DNA from: Aeromicrobium phragmitis
Lineage (GTDB): Bacteria; Actinomycetota; Actinomycetes; Propionibacteriales; Nocardioidaceae
DNA: 64,000 nucleotides
NCBI RefSeq assembly: GCF_003674095.1
Contig: NZ_RDBF01000003.1
Coordinates: 62,001-126,000 of the forward strand
Direction of reading: 5' to 3'
Made by a program: the position numbers and the translations under genes. Each line of letters begins with the position of its first letter. The stretch's first letter is position 1. Shown piece by piece: positions 9,560-22,168 of this stretch. The notes beneath the pieces were generated by a model. The model was given only the letters and a program-made list of their open reading frames with translations. It had not been told where the DNA came from and made no database searches.

Positions 9560-10423
9560 ATGCCGAGGAGACCTGCTGAGGACCTCGCGGGTCGGCGCGT
9601 CCTCATCACCGGCGCCGCGCGCGGCATCGGCGCCGCTCTCGCGACCCGACTCGCTCGCCGCGGCGCGGAGCTGGCGTTGACCGGGCTGGAGCCCGAACTC
9701 CTGGAGCAGGTGGCGGACACGGTCGGCGCGGCCATGTGGCAACGATGCGAGATCGCGCACGCTGACGAGGTGTCGGCCTCCGTCGACGACGCGGCCCGGG
9801 CGCTGGGCGGGCTGGACATCGTCGTCGCGAACGCGGGCGTGGCCGGTCAGCTGCCGCTCGTCGGCGGCGACCCGCGCATCATGGAGCGCACGATTCAGGT
9901 GAATCTGCTCGGCACGTATTACACCCTGCGCGCCGCCGGCCCCCACATCGCTCACGAACGTGGCTACGCGCTGGCGATCTCCTCAGCCGCGGCGGCGGTC
10001 CATCTGCCGCTGCTCGGCGCGTATTCGGCATCGAAGGCCGGCGTCGAGGCGCTGGGGAACACGCTGCGCAGCGAACTGCGACACACGGGGGCGCGGGTCG
10101 GGGTCGCCTACTTCGCCGAGCTGGACACCGACATGACCTCGCGGGGGTTCTCGACGCGAGCGGCGGCAGCACTCGGCGCGCAGGGCTCGTTGTCGGGTGC
10201 ATCGCCGCTGGAGCCGGCGATCGACCGGGTGGAGCGGGGCATTGCACGCCGCTCGCGCCGGATCGTGGCTCCGGCCTGGGTGGGAGCGGTGCTCCCGCTG
10301 CGCGCGCTCGTCCAACCGGTGATGGAGACCTATGCCCGGCGCACCTTGCCCGAGGCGCTGCGTATCGCCCGCGAGGAGAACGCGGGGCTGACCACGGACC
10401 AACCGACCTCGACGAGCCGATGA
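9560..10423 (+). CDS. SDR family NAD(P)-dependent oxidoreductase
   Basis: 287 residues. Classical short-chain dehydrogenase: TGAARGIG cofactor loop near the N-terminus, VANAGVAG, and the catalytic YSASK motif with a Ser-Ser pair upstream (AISSAAAAVH). The C-terminal extension (PVMETYARRTLPEALRIARE) resembles lipid-linked SDRs of mycolata and Nocardioides. The ATG at 9560 has GGAGG 4 bases upstream; a GTG at 9548 precedes that ribosome site and was rejected. It lies 87 bp after the Mce operon and overlaps the next gene by 4 bases. A role in metabolising the imported lipid is only inference. Confidence 0.85.
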   Translation: MPRRPAEDLAGRRVLITGAARGIGAALATRLARRGAELALTGLEPELLEQVADTVGAAMWQRCEIAHADEVSASVDDAARALGGLDIVVANAGVAGQLPLVGGDPRIMERTIQVNLLGTYYTLRAAGPHIAHERGYALAISSAAAAVHLPLLGAYSASKAGVEALGNTLRSELRHTGARVGVAYFAELDTDMTSRGFSTRAAAALGAQGSLSGASPLEPAIDRVERGIARRSRRIVAPAWVGAVLPLRALVQPVMETYARRTLPEALRIAREENAGLTTDQPTSTSR

Positions 10424-10962
10424 CGCCGCGCATCGCACCGGGCCGCCGCCGGCAGCTCGGTCTCCTGAACTGGGGGATCGCGCGCCTGCTCTCGCGCGTC
10501 GCGGGAGTCCAGGATGCCCACGTGTTCAGCACCCTCGGCCGCGCGCGAGGCCTCTTTCGCGGATGGCTGCATCAGTCGGCAACCATGATGCCGTTCGGCC
10601 GGCTCGAGCGGTTCGAGACCGAGCTGGTCATCCTTCGCGTTGCGGCGCTGCGCGAGTCCGCCTACGAGCTCGACCACCACCGCCGGCTGGGCCGGCGCGC
10701 CGGGATCACCGACCGGCAGCTCGAGCTGATCGGCAGCGATCCGCGCTCGTCGCAGTGGGCGCCACGGCATCGTGCGCTGCTCGCGGGCACCGAGGAACTC
10801 GTCACCACCAAGGACCTGAGCGACGCCACCTGGGCCGAGCTGGCGTCCTACTACACCGAACGCGAACTCATCGAGTTCGTCATGCTCGTGGGTCACTACG
10901 ACGCGCTTGCGACGACGCTACGGGCGCTACGCATCGAGCGGGACCGCCCCCGCAAGCGCTGA
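10420..10962 (+). CDS. Carboxymuconolactone decarboxylase (AhpD-like) family protein
   Basis: 180 residues. The middle (ELVILRVAALRESAYELDHH) followed by the C-terminal FVMLVGHYDALATTLRALRI matches the AhpD/CMD fold signature seen in many actinobacterial proteins next to SDRs. No CxxC redox pair is visible, so AhpD-type peroxidase activity is unlikely. The exact reaction is unknown. ATGA overlap with the SDR indicates a two-gene unit. Confidence 0.75.
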   Translation: MTPRIAPGRRRQLGLLNWGIARLLSRVAGVQDAHVFSTLGRARGLFRGWLHQSATMMPFGRLERFETELVILRVAALRESAYELDHHRRLGRRAGITDRQLELIGSDPRSSQWAPRHRALLAGTEELVTTKDLSDATWAELASYYTERELIEFVMLVGHYDALATTLRALRIERDRPRKR

Positions 10963-11029
10963 CACGCCCGGCGGCGACGAGGAAAAAGACCGATAGTTGC
11001 CGAAATCTCATCGGTTGTCAAGACGCGGC

Positions 11030-11059
11030 TTGTCATGGGCGTGGCGTTCGGGTTAGACT
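11030..11059 (+). promoter_or_regulatory. Probable housekeeping promoter of rpoB-rpoC
   Basis: TTGTCA at 11030-11035 and TAGACT at 11054-11059 are separated by 18 bases, a good sigma-A type match in an AT-richer patch before rpoB. The leader to the TTG start would be about 110 bases. There is no ribosomal gene directly upstream here, so rpoBC needs its own promoter. Confidence 0.55.
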
Positions 11060-11176
11060 GATTCTTCGCGCGCCCTTTGTCATGCCCTCCGGTGGATCCC
11101 TTCGGCACGGCTCTGTGCGCCAACCATACCGAACTGAATGAGTCATTCGCCTGCGAGTCTTTCGGAAGGACTTCTC

Positions 11177-14100
11177 TTGGCCGCCTCGCGTAACGCCCGC
11201 ACCACCCAGCACGTCTCGGCTCCCCGCCGCATCTCCTTCGCCAAAATCTCCTCGCCACTCGAGGTTCCCGAACTGCTCGCTCTCCAAACCGACAGCTTCG
11301 ACTGGCTGATCGGCAGCGATCGCTGGAAGGAGAGCGTCGAGGCCGCGCTCGCCGCCGGCCGCGACGACGTCTCCACCAAGTCGGGTCTGGAGGAGATCTT
11401 CGAGGAGATCTCCCCGATCGAGGACTTCTCCGAGACGATGAGCCTCTCGTTCCGCGACCACCGCTTCGAGCCGCCCAAGTACTCGGTCGAGGACTGCAAG
11501 GACCGCGACGTCACGTACGCCGCCCCGCTGTTCGTCACCGCCGAGTTCATGAACAACGACACCGGCGAGATCAAGAGCCAGACGGTCTTCATGGGCGAGT
11601 TCCCGCTCATGACCGACAAGGGCACCTTCATCATCAACGGCACCGAGCGTGTCGTCGTCAGCCAGCTCGTGCGTTCGCCGGGCGTGTACTTCGAGCGCAC
11701 CGCCGACAAGACGTCCGACAAGGACATCTTCACGGCCAAGGTCATCCCGAGCCGTGGCGCCTGGCTGGAGTTCGAGATCGACAAGCGCGACACCGTCGGC
11801 GTGCGCCTGGACCGCAAGCGCAAGCAGAGCGTCACGGTCCTGCTCAAGGCCCTCGGCATGAGCGAGGCGCAGATCCTCGAGGAGTTCGGCGAGTACGAGT
11901 CGATCCGGCTCACCCTGGAGAAGGACAACGTCGCCGGTCAGGACGACGCCCTGCTCGACATCTACCGCAAGCTGCGTCCGGGCGAGCCGCCGAGCAAGGA
12001 GGCCGCGCAGACGCTGTTGGAGAACTACTACTTCAACCCCAAGCGCTACGACACCGCCAAGGTCGGTCGCCACAAGATCAACAAGAAGATCGGTACCGCC
12101 GAGGCGTTCGATCAGCAGACGCTGACGATCGACGACATCGTCGCGACGATCAAGTACATCGTGGCGCTGCACGACGGGCGCACCGAGATCGAGGCGCCCG
12201 CGGGCACCACGATCGTCGAGGCCGATGACATCGACCACTTCGGCAACCGGCGCATCCGCACCGTGGGCGAGCTGATCCAGAACCAGCTCCGCACGGGTCT
12301 GGCCCGCATGGAGCGTGTCGTGCGCGAGCGCATGACGACGCAGGACGTCGAGGCGATCACGCCGCAGACGCTGATCAACATCCGGCCGGTCGTGGCGGCG
12401 CTGAAGGAGTTCTTCGGCACCAGCCAGCTGTCGCAGTTCATGGACCAGAACAACCCGCTCGCGGGCCTGACGCACAAGCGGCGTCTGAACGCCCTCGGCC
12501 CCGGTGGTCTGTCCCGTGAGCGCGCCGGTTACGAGGTCCGTGACGTCCACCCGTCGCACTACGGCCGCATGTGCCCCATCGAGACGCCGGAAGGCCCGAA
12601 CATCGGCCTGATCGGCTCGCTCGCGTCGTTCGGCCGCATCAACGCGTTCGGATTCATCGAGTCGCCGTACCGCAAGGTCGAGAACGGTGTCGTCACCGAC
12701 CAGATCGACTACCTGGTCGCCACCGACGAGGACCGCTACATCATCGCGCAGGCGAACTCGCCGCTCACCGATGACGGCGCCTTCGCCGAGGACATGGTGC
12801 TCGTCCGCCAGCGCGGCGGCGAGGCCGAGCTGCGTCCCGCGGTCGAGGTCGACTACATGGACGTCTCGCCGCGCCAGATGGTGTCGGTCGCGACGGCGCT
12901 CATCCCGTTCCTCGAGCACGACGACGCCAACCGCGCCTTGATGGGCGCGAACATGCAGCGTCAGGCCGTGCCGCTGATCCGCAACGACGCCCCGCTCGTC
13001 GGCACCGGTATGGAGTTCCGTGCCGCCGTCGACGCCGGCGACGTCACCGTGGCCAAGAAGGCCGGTGTGGTCAAGGAGGTCTCGGCCGACGCGGTCGAGA
13101 TCATGGAGGACGAGGGAACGTACACCACGTACCGCCTCGCCAAGTTCCGCCGCTCCAACCAGGGCACGTGCACCAACCAGCGCCCGCTGGTCCGCGAGGG
13201 GCAGCGCGTCGAGGTCGGCACGCCGCTGGCCGACGGCCCCTGCACCGACGAGGGCGAGATGGCGCTCGGCACCAACCTGCTGGTCGCCTTCATGCCCTGG
13301 CAGGGCCACAACTACGAGGACGCCATCATCCTCAGCCAGCGTGTGGTCCAGGACGACCTGCTGACCTCGATCCACATCGAGGAGCACGAGGTCGACGCGC
13401 GTGACACCAAGCTGGGCCCGGAGGAGATCACCCGCGACATCCCGAACGTCAGCGAGGAGATGATCGCCAACCTCGACGAGCGCGGCATCATCCGCATCGG
13501 CGCCGAGGTCGGCAACGGTGACATCCTCGTCGGCAAGGTCACGCCGAAGGGCGAGACGGAGCTGACCCCCGAGGAGCGCCTCCTGCGCGCGATCTTCGGC
13601 GAGAAGGCCCGTGAGGTCCGTGACACCTCGCTCAAGGTGCCGCACGGCGAGTCCGGCACGGTCATCGGCGTCCGCGTGTTCGACGCGGCCGAGGGCGATG
13701 AGCTCAGCCCGGGCGTCAACCAGCTCGTGCGGGTCTACGTGGCGCAGAAGCGCAAGATCAGCCACGGTGACAAGCTCGCCGGCCGTCACGGCAACAAGGG
13801 CGTCATCGCCAAGATCCTGCCCGTCGAGGACATGCCGTTCCTCGAGGACGGCACGCCGGTCGACATCGTGCTCAACCCGCTGGGTGTGCCCGGCCGCATG
13901 AACGTCGGTCAGGTGCTGGAGACCCACTTGGGCTGGCTGGCCAAGGCCGGCTGGAAGGTCGCCGACGAGGTCAAGGACGAGTGGGCAGAGCGACTGCGCA
14001 AGATCGACGCCGCCGAGGCGCCGGCCGACAGCCGGGTCGCGACGCCGGTCTTCGACGGCGCCCGTGAGGACGAGCTGCAGGGTCTGCTGAACTCGACGTT

Positions 14101-14653
14101 GCCGAACCGCGACGGTGAGCGCATGGTCGGTCCCGACGGCAAGGCGCGGTTGTTCGACGGCCGCAGCGGCGAGCCGTTCCCGGACCCGATCAGCGTCGGC
14201 TACATGTACATGCTCAAGCTGCACCACCTGGTCGACGACAAGATCCACGCGCGGTCGACCGGCCCGTACTCGATGATCACCCAGCAGCCGCTCGGCGGTA
14301 AGGCCCAGTTCGGTGGCCAGCGCTTCGGTGAGATGGAGGTCTGGGCGCTCGAGGCGTACGGTGCGGCCTACGCGCTGCAGGAGCTGTTGACCATCAAGTC
14401 CGACGACATTCTCGGACGCGTCAAGGTCTACGAGGCCATCGTCAAGGGCGAGAACGTGCCGGAGCCGGGTATCCCGGAGTCCTTCAAGGTGCTCGTCAAG
14501 GAGATGCAGTCGCTGTGTCTCAACGTCGAGGTGCTCTCCGCCGACGGCACTGCCGTGGAGATGCGCGACGCGGAGGAGGACGTCTTCCGCGCTGCCGAGG
14601 AGCTCGGCATCGACCTCTCCCGCCGTGAGCCCTCCTCCGTGGAGGAGGTCTGA
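11177..14653 (+). CDS. rpoB: DNA-directed RNA polymerase subunit beta
   Basis: 1158 residues from a TTG start at 11177 with GGAAGGA 6 bases upstream; the protein then begins AASRNAR, as other actinobacterial RpoB proteins do. An upstream ATG at 11138 adds 13 unsupported residues. The sequence is typical throughout, with the rifampicin region [15 protein letters not shown] then [13 protein letters not shown], and the C-terminal [20 protein letters not shown]. Odd point: the residue equivalent to E. coli Ser531 is Asn (codon AAC at 12488-12490, residue 438). His526 and Asp516 equivalents are retained. Confidence 0.97.
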   Translation: MAASRNARTTQHVSAPRRISFAKISSPLEVPELLALQTDSFDWLIGSDRWKESVEAALAAGRDDVSTKSGLEEIFEEISPIEDFSETMSLSFRDHRFEPPKYSVEDCKDRDVTYAAPLFVTAEFMNNDTGEIKSQTVFMGEFPLMTDKGTFIINGTERVVVSQLVRSPGVYFERTADKTSDKDIFTAKVIPSRGAWLEFEIDKRDTVGVRLDRKRKQSVTVLLKALGMSEAQILEEFGEYESIRLTLEKDNVAGQDDALLDIYRKLRPGEPPSKEAAQTLLENYYFNPKRYDTAKVGRHKINKKIGTAEAFDQQTLTIDDIVATIKYIVALHDGRTEIEAPAGTTIVEADDIDHFGNRRIRTVGELIQNQLRTGLARMERVVRERMTTQDVEAITPQTLINIRPVVAALKEFFGTSQLSQFMDQNNPLAGLTHKRRLNALGPGGLSRERAGYEVRDVHPSHYGRMCPIETPEGPNIGLIGSLASFGRINAFGFIESPYRKVENGVVTDQIDYLVATDEDRYIIAQANSPLTDDGAFAEDMVLVRQRGGEAELRPAVEVDYMDVSPRQMVSVATALIPFLEHDDANRALMGANMQRQAVPLIRNDAPLVGTGMEFRAAVDAGDVTVAKKAGVVKEVSADAVEIMEDEGTYTTYRLAKFRRSNQGTCTNQRPLVREGQRVEVGTPLADGPCTDEGEMALGTNLLVAFMPWQGHNYEDAIILSQRVVQDDLLTSIHIEEHEVDARDTKLGPEEITRDIPNVSEEMIANLDERGIIRIGAEVGNGDILVGKVTPKGETELTPEERLLRAIFGEKAREVRDTSLKVPHGESGTVIGVRVFDAAEGDELSPGVNQLVRVYVAQKRKISHGDKLAGRHGNKGVIAKILPVEDMPFLEDGTPVDIVLNPLGVPGRMNVGQVLETHLGWLAKAGWKVADEVKDEWAERLRKIDAAEAPADSRVATPVFDGAREDELQGLLNSTLPNRDGERMVGPDGKARLFDGRSGEPFPDPISVGYMYMLKLHHLVDDKIHARSTGPYSMITQQPLGGKAQFGGQRFGEMEVWALEAYGAAYALQELLTIKSDDILGRVKVYEAIVKGENVPEPGIPESFKVLVKEMQSLCLNVEVLSADGTAVEMRDAEEDVFRAAEELGIDLSRREPSSVEEV

Positions 14654-14709
14654 GCCACGGCTCGGACCCCTCTTCGCACCACAGAATTTCGAAAGGGAAA
14701 GAAGACAAC

Positions 14710-18531
<3,822 letters not shown>

Positions 18532-18537
18532 CGCTCC

Positions 18538-18579
18538 ACGACGAAGCCCCCGCCGGTTCTCCGGCGGGGGCTTCGTCGT
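18538..18579 (+). terminator. Hairpin terminator after rpoC
   Basis: Perfect 19-bp inverted repeat (18538-18556 with 18561-18579) around a TTCT loop, starting 6 bases after the rpoC stop. No U-tract follows, as is common in high-GC actinobacteria. The symmetry means it could also stop transcription from the convergent acyltransferase side. Confidence 0.85.
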
Positions 18580-18601
18580 GTCTCCGGCCGCGCGCCGCGA
18601 A

Positions 18602-18871
18602 GCGCGGTGCGTAGTCAACGTGTTCGCGTGAGGCGCGGTGCGTGGTCAACGTTTCCGCGAGGCGCGGTGTGTGGTCAACGTATTCGCGTGAGGCGCGGTG
18701 TGTGGTCAACCTGTTCGCGCGCGGCGCGGTGCCTGGTCAACGTATCCGAGCCAGGAGCGGTGCGTGGTCAACGTTTCCGGCCTCTCGACAGGTTGACGAG
18801 GCACCGCTCGAGTGGGAGATGTGTTGACCACGCACCGCTCAAGGGGGCGATGTGTTGACCACGCACCGCCC
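18602..18871. repeat. Array A: nine short repeats, about 30-bp period
   Basis: This 370-bp space between rpoC and the convergent acyltransferase has no gene; it holds the terminator and then six direct copies of GCGGTGCGTGGTCAACGT-like units (starting near 18602, 18632, 18661, 18692, 18723 and 18754, spaced 29-31 bp) and three inverted copies (18791-18809, 18821-18840, 18852-18871). Linkers are about 10 bp, mostly of the TTCGCGTGA type. The direct and inverted halves could fold on each other. Function unknown. Confidence 0.85.
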
Positions 18872-18901
18872 ACCGGCCGCGCGCGTCCGGTGGGCTGAGC
18901 C

Positions 18902-20053
18902 TCAGCGGATGAGGCGTGTGAAGGGGGCCGACCCCGGATCGTCGCCACGCGTCGCGGGTGCGCGGCGGCTCTGCTGCTTCCACACCGGAACCTCGCGCGG
19001 TGGATGGTGCACGTCCTGGGACGGGTCACGGAACATCCAGGCGAGCTTCGGCTCGAAGACGGGCCGGAACGCCGTGGCGACCGGCTTGGTCATGAGCAGG
19101 ACTGCGACGACCGCGCCGACGATCATGCAGCCGAGGACGGCTGTGGCCCCGTACGGCTCGATCGCGGCCCACAGGCCGAACTGGCGATCCAGGTAGATGA
19201 TGATGAAGCCGTGCAGGAGGTACGCGTACAGCGTGCGCGAGCCGAGCACCGTCGTGATGGAACGGCCGCGCGGCACCAGCGAGAGCGCCGCGAGCGTGAG
19301 CAGCAGACCGAGGGCGATGAGCAATCCGCGCACGGCGACGCCCTCGAACATCGACACGTCGAGTTCGTCGTAACGGCCGCGATACAGCAGCCATTGCGTC
19401 GGGAACCGATGGTCGGCGAAGAGCAGCGACACCGCGAGCGAACCCAGGAGCAGCACGGCACCCGCCACGCGATACGGCAGCTGAGTCAGCCGCAGGAACA
19501 GCTCGCGATTGAAGTGCAGGCCGATGACGTAGAACGGCAGGAAGCCGAGCACCTTCGGCAGCGCCAGCACGTTCGGGATCTCGATGAGCCCCGAGGCGAG
19601 CGAGATGGTGACGGACGTCGTGACCGGGTACTTGAGCGCTCGCCAGATGGGCGTCGTGAGCCGCCACACGAACAGCGCGGCGAGGAACCAACCGACCCAT
19701 TGCGGCGACAGGATCATCAGATGCTCGGGCTCACCGTCGTAGTGGCGGGTCATGAGCTGCAGTGACGTCTCGACCAGCAGATACGGCACGATGAGCGTCG
19801 CGACGATCCGCCGCACCTGCCGGAAGTCACCCACGTAGTGGCGAGCCGTGTACCCGGAGATGAGGATGAAGAACGGCATGTGGAACAGGTAGATCCACGT
19901 GTAGACGCCACGTGCCGAGTTCATGACGACGAGTTCGGTCAGCGAGTGACCGATGACGACGAGCAGCATGACCCAGAAGCGCGCGTTGTCGAGATACGCG
20001 ACGCGTTCCCTCGGCTTCTTCGACTCGTGGGCGAGCGGGGCGAGCGATGTCAT
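18902..20053 (-). CDS. Acyltransferase family 3 membrane protein
   Basis: 383 residues, about ten hydrophobic segments. The N-terminal YLDNARFWVMLLVVIGHSL is the acyltransferase-3 signature with the catalytic His in the first helix; LFHMPFFILISG follows. The family transfers acetyl or other acyl groups to carbohydrates or lipids at the membrane. The ATG at 20053 (MTSLAPL) is chosen because residues upstream overlap the divergent NUDIX gene. The substrate is unknown. Confidence 0.82.
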   Translation of the reverse strand: MTSLAPLAHESKKPRERVAYLDNARFWVMLLVVIGHSLTELVVMNSARGVYTWIYLFHMPFFILISGYTARHYVGDFRQVRRIVATLIVPYLLVETSLQLMTRHYDGEPEHLMILSPQWVGWFLAALFVWRLTTPIWRALKYPVTTSVTISLASGLIEIPNVLALPKVLGFLPFYVIGLHFNRELFLRLTQLPYRVAGAVLLLGSLAVSLLFADHRFPTQWLLYRGRYDELDVSMFEGVAVRGLLIALGLLLTLAALSLVPRGRSITTVLGSRTLYAYLLHGFIIIYLDRQFGLWAAIEPYGATAVLGCMIVGAVVAVLLMTKPVATAFRPVFEPKLAWMFRDPSQDVHHPPREVPVWKQQSRRAPATRGDDPGSAPFTRLIR

Positions 20054-20072
20054 TGTGATTGACTCTACCGAG

Positions 20073-20558
20073 ATGACGGAGTTCGGCAGCCCTGAGCAGA
20101 CGCCCTCACTCACCGGCCCGCGACGTACGCAACGCTTGGGCGCGTACGCGGTCGTGGTCCGCGACGGCGCCCTGTTGCTCACCAAGATCTCGCCCAGTGG
20201 TTATCCCGTGGGGTACTGGGCGCTGCCCGGAGGCGGTGTCGACCACGGCGAGGCACCGCACGACGCCGTCCGGCGCGAGCTCTATGAGGAGACCGGGCTC
20301 ACGGCGAGTGCCGTCCGGCTCGTCGACATCCATTCGCTCCGGGTCATCGACCATGGCCGGCACGATGCGTACGAGGACTATCACGGCGTCCACGTGCTGT
20401 ACGCAGTGACGGTCGAGCCCGGCGTCGAGCCGCGGGTCGTCGAGGTCGACGGCACCACCGACGAGGCCGCCTGGGTGCCGCTCACGGACGTGGCCGCGCT
20501 GTCCACCCTTCCGGTCGTCGACTACGTCATGGAACGCCTCGCCGACTACACGCCGTAA
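20073..20558 (+). CDS. NUDIX hydrolase
   Basis: 161 residues. Complete Nudix box GGVDHGEAPHDAV then RRELYEETGL (Gx5Ex7REUxEExGU) at about residues 52-75. It hydrolyses a nucleoside diphosphate linked to some other moiety; the substrate is not predictable. The ATG at 20073 lies 19 bp from the divergent acyltransferase start, so any promoter must lie in the neighbouring coding region or the mRNAs are nearly leaderless. Confidence 0.85.
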   Translation: MTEFGSPEQTPSLTGPRRTQRLGAYAVVVRDGALLLTKISPSGYPVGYWALPGGGVDHGEAPHDAVRRELYEETGLTASAVRLVDIHSLRVIDHGRHDAYEDYHGVHVLYAVTVEPGVEPRVVEVDGTTDEAAWVPLTDVAALSTLPVVDYVMERLADYTP

Positions 20559-20590
20559 CGCGAGCCGAGCAGCGTATCGAGACCATCTGA

Positions 20591-20855
20591 CGCGACGTGG
20601 TCTCGATGCGTCGGTCGCTGAGCGACCTCCTACTCGACCACCTCCTGGCCGGGTAAAACTAGGTGGTCGAGTAGCGGCGCCCTTCGATACGCCGCTCGTT
20701 CCTCGCGGCTACTCAGGAACCGCGACGTGGTCTCGATACGTCGGTCGCTGAGCGACCTCCTACTCGACCACCGATTGCCGGTGGTCGAGTAGCGGCGCCC
20801 TTCGGTACGCCGCTCGCTCCATCGCGGCTACGCCCCTCCTGCGATGGCTCCATGG
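20591..20855. repeat. Composite GGTGGTCGAGTAG-type repeats, two tandem copies
   Basis: The 337-bp space between the NUDIX gene and the convergent lipoprotein contains no gene. It is filled by two copies, about 130 bp apart, of a composite element. Each has a half ending CTCCTACTCGACCACC (20591-20642 and 20721-20772) and a half beginning GGTGGTCGAGTAGCGGCG (20662-20718 and 20780-20855). The halves are inverted relative to each other around CTACTCGACCACC/GGTGGTCGAGTAG. Related copies occur at 49020-49200 and 51180-51320. Confidence 0.8.
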
Positions 20856-20895
20856 GCCTTCGCAGAGCTCCGGTCTCCTCGGCGACCGGGGACTA

Positions 20896-22053
20896 TTACG
20901 CCGGGGGGATCGAGAACAGGAAGGTGTAGCTGCCGCGCGCGGTGACGACGTGGACGGCCCGCGCCGTGGTGCCGTCGGGCGCCTGCGCGGAGTACACCGC
21001 GTTGACCTCATTGAGGTAGGCGACGACGTCCCGCACGGGTTCTTCGACGCCCGTCTTCGAGGCGACGTACTCTCGGGCGATCTGAGCGCCCTCCGTCGAG
21101 CGCTGGGTGTAGACGAGGACGAACGCCGGGTCGTGCCCGGTCAGCAGGACGCGGCCCTCCTCCGGCGGGGTCCAGTCACCGAGGAACGGGCCCTCGCCCG
21201 GCGCGTCGAGATCCATCTTGGGCCAGATGAGACCCGACTTCTCCGGGGTGTCGATCGGGTCGACGTCGTCGAGCTGCTCGGGCTCGCGGTTCTCCTGGCC
21301 CTCGCGCGGGTCTCCGATGTAGGTCACGGTGAGGACCATGACCGGCCGCTCCTGCGCGTAGGCGTTCGCCGTGCGGGTCGCCAGATCTCCGGGATCGATG
21401 TCGAGCTGCACACGGATTTCGCGATCACCGGGCGTGGTGCCGGTGACGTCGAGTGCGCAATGCGTGATGCGGTTGTTCTCCGAGGCGCAGTGGCGGCCGA
21501 GGTCGTCGGTGACGATCTCCTCGTCGGGCAGCAGGACGTCGATCTGCGCGAGCATCGACCGGGTCACCTCCGTGGGATCCTCGTCGATGCGCATGACGGA
21601 GGTCACCGTGTCCGGCAGCGGAGGCTCCTCGAGCGGGGAGAAGGTGTCGCGCTCGGGTCGGATGTCGGTCGGGGTCGGTGTCGGCGTGGGGGAGGGGGAA
21701 GCGTCGTCGGAGGGTTCGCCCTCGTTCTCGGCCTCCTCGGCAGCTTGCTCCGCGGCCTCTTCGGCTGCGCGCTCCGCGAGGATGGCTTCGAGTTCGGGAC
21801 GGTAGGTGTCGAGCAACTCCTGGCTGCGAACCTGCACGAGCGGACCGAGCTGGACCGCGCCGCGCGGCACCGTGAGCCCGTAGACGATGGGGCTCTCCAG
21901 GCCGGACTCGTGGCTGTCCACGGGAGCGTCCTCGGGGGTGGCGAGCGCGGTGGGCGACGCCGACGGGGCGGGCGTGGTGCTGCCCGAGTCGCAGGCCGTG
22001 AGAGCCAAGAGGGCTGCGCTCACGCCGGCCGTCACCATCAGTCTGCGCTTCAT
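20896..22053 (-). CDS. Putative secreted lipoprotein
   Basis: 385 residues. Signal peptide with Arg-Arg and lipobox LTAC (Cys21). A Ser/Pro/Thr linker and a highly acidic Glu/Ala stretch in the middle (roughly residues 90-125) are followed by a folded C-terminal part. I recognise no catalytic motif. The ATG at 22053 is preceded by a GAGGTGGAG ribosome site; a GTG two codons upstream is possible. It is divergent from the dehydrogenase pair that follows, with a 115-bp shared upstream region. Confidence 0.7.
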   Translation of the reverse strand: MKRRLMVTAGVSAALLALTACDSGSTTPAPSASPTALATPEDAPVDSHESGLESPIVYGLTVPRGAVQLGPLVQVRSQELLDTYRPELEAILAERAAEEAAEQAAEEAENEGEPSDDASPSPTPTPTPTDIRPERDTFSPLEEPPLPDTVTSVMRIDEDPTEVTRSMLAQIDVLLPDEEIVTDDLGRHCASENNRITHCALDVTGTTPGDREIRVQLDIDPGDLATRTANAYAQERPVMVLTVTYIGDPREGQENREPEQLDDVDPIDTPEKSGLIWPKMDLDAPGEGPFLGDWTPPEEGRVLLTGHDPAFVLVYTQRSTEGAQIAREYVASKTGVEEPVRDVVAYLNEVNAVYSAQAPDGTTARAVHVVTARGSYTFLFSIPPA

Positions 22054-22168
22054 CTCCACCTCGTTCGTACCGATCCGTTCCGGACCAGCCTAAGGCCACG
22101 CACCAACCGTGCCGTCCGGCGTGGCGCGTATCCTTCTGACCACAGTCACGCGCGGCGAAGGAGATGAC

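Noticed and set aside
11033-14248. A 1071-residue open frame on the minus strand across rpoB
   Set aside because: Antisense shadow of a highly conserved gene in high-GC DNA; composition is His/Asp/Arg/Val-rich with no family resemblance. The same applies to long antisense frames opposite rpoC, fusA, fliF, flgE-fliK and flhA.
18607-18858. Short open frames running through the array A repeats
   Set aside because: They are translations of the repeat unit, with no ribosome site or homology.
18602-18871. Possible CRISPR array because of the about 30-bp period
   Set aside because: The spacing between units is only about 10 bp of similar sequence, there are no unique spacers, units occur in both orientations, and no cas gene is near.
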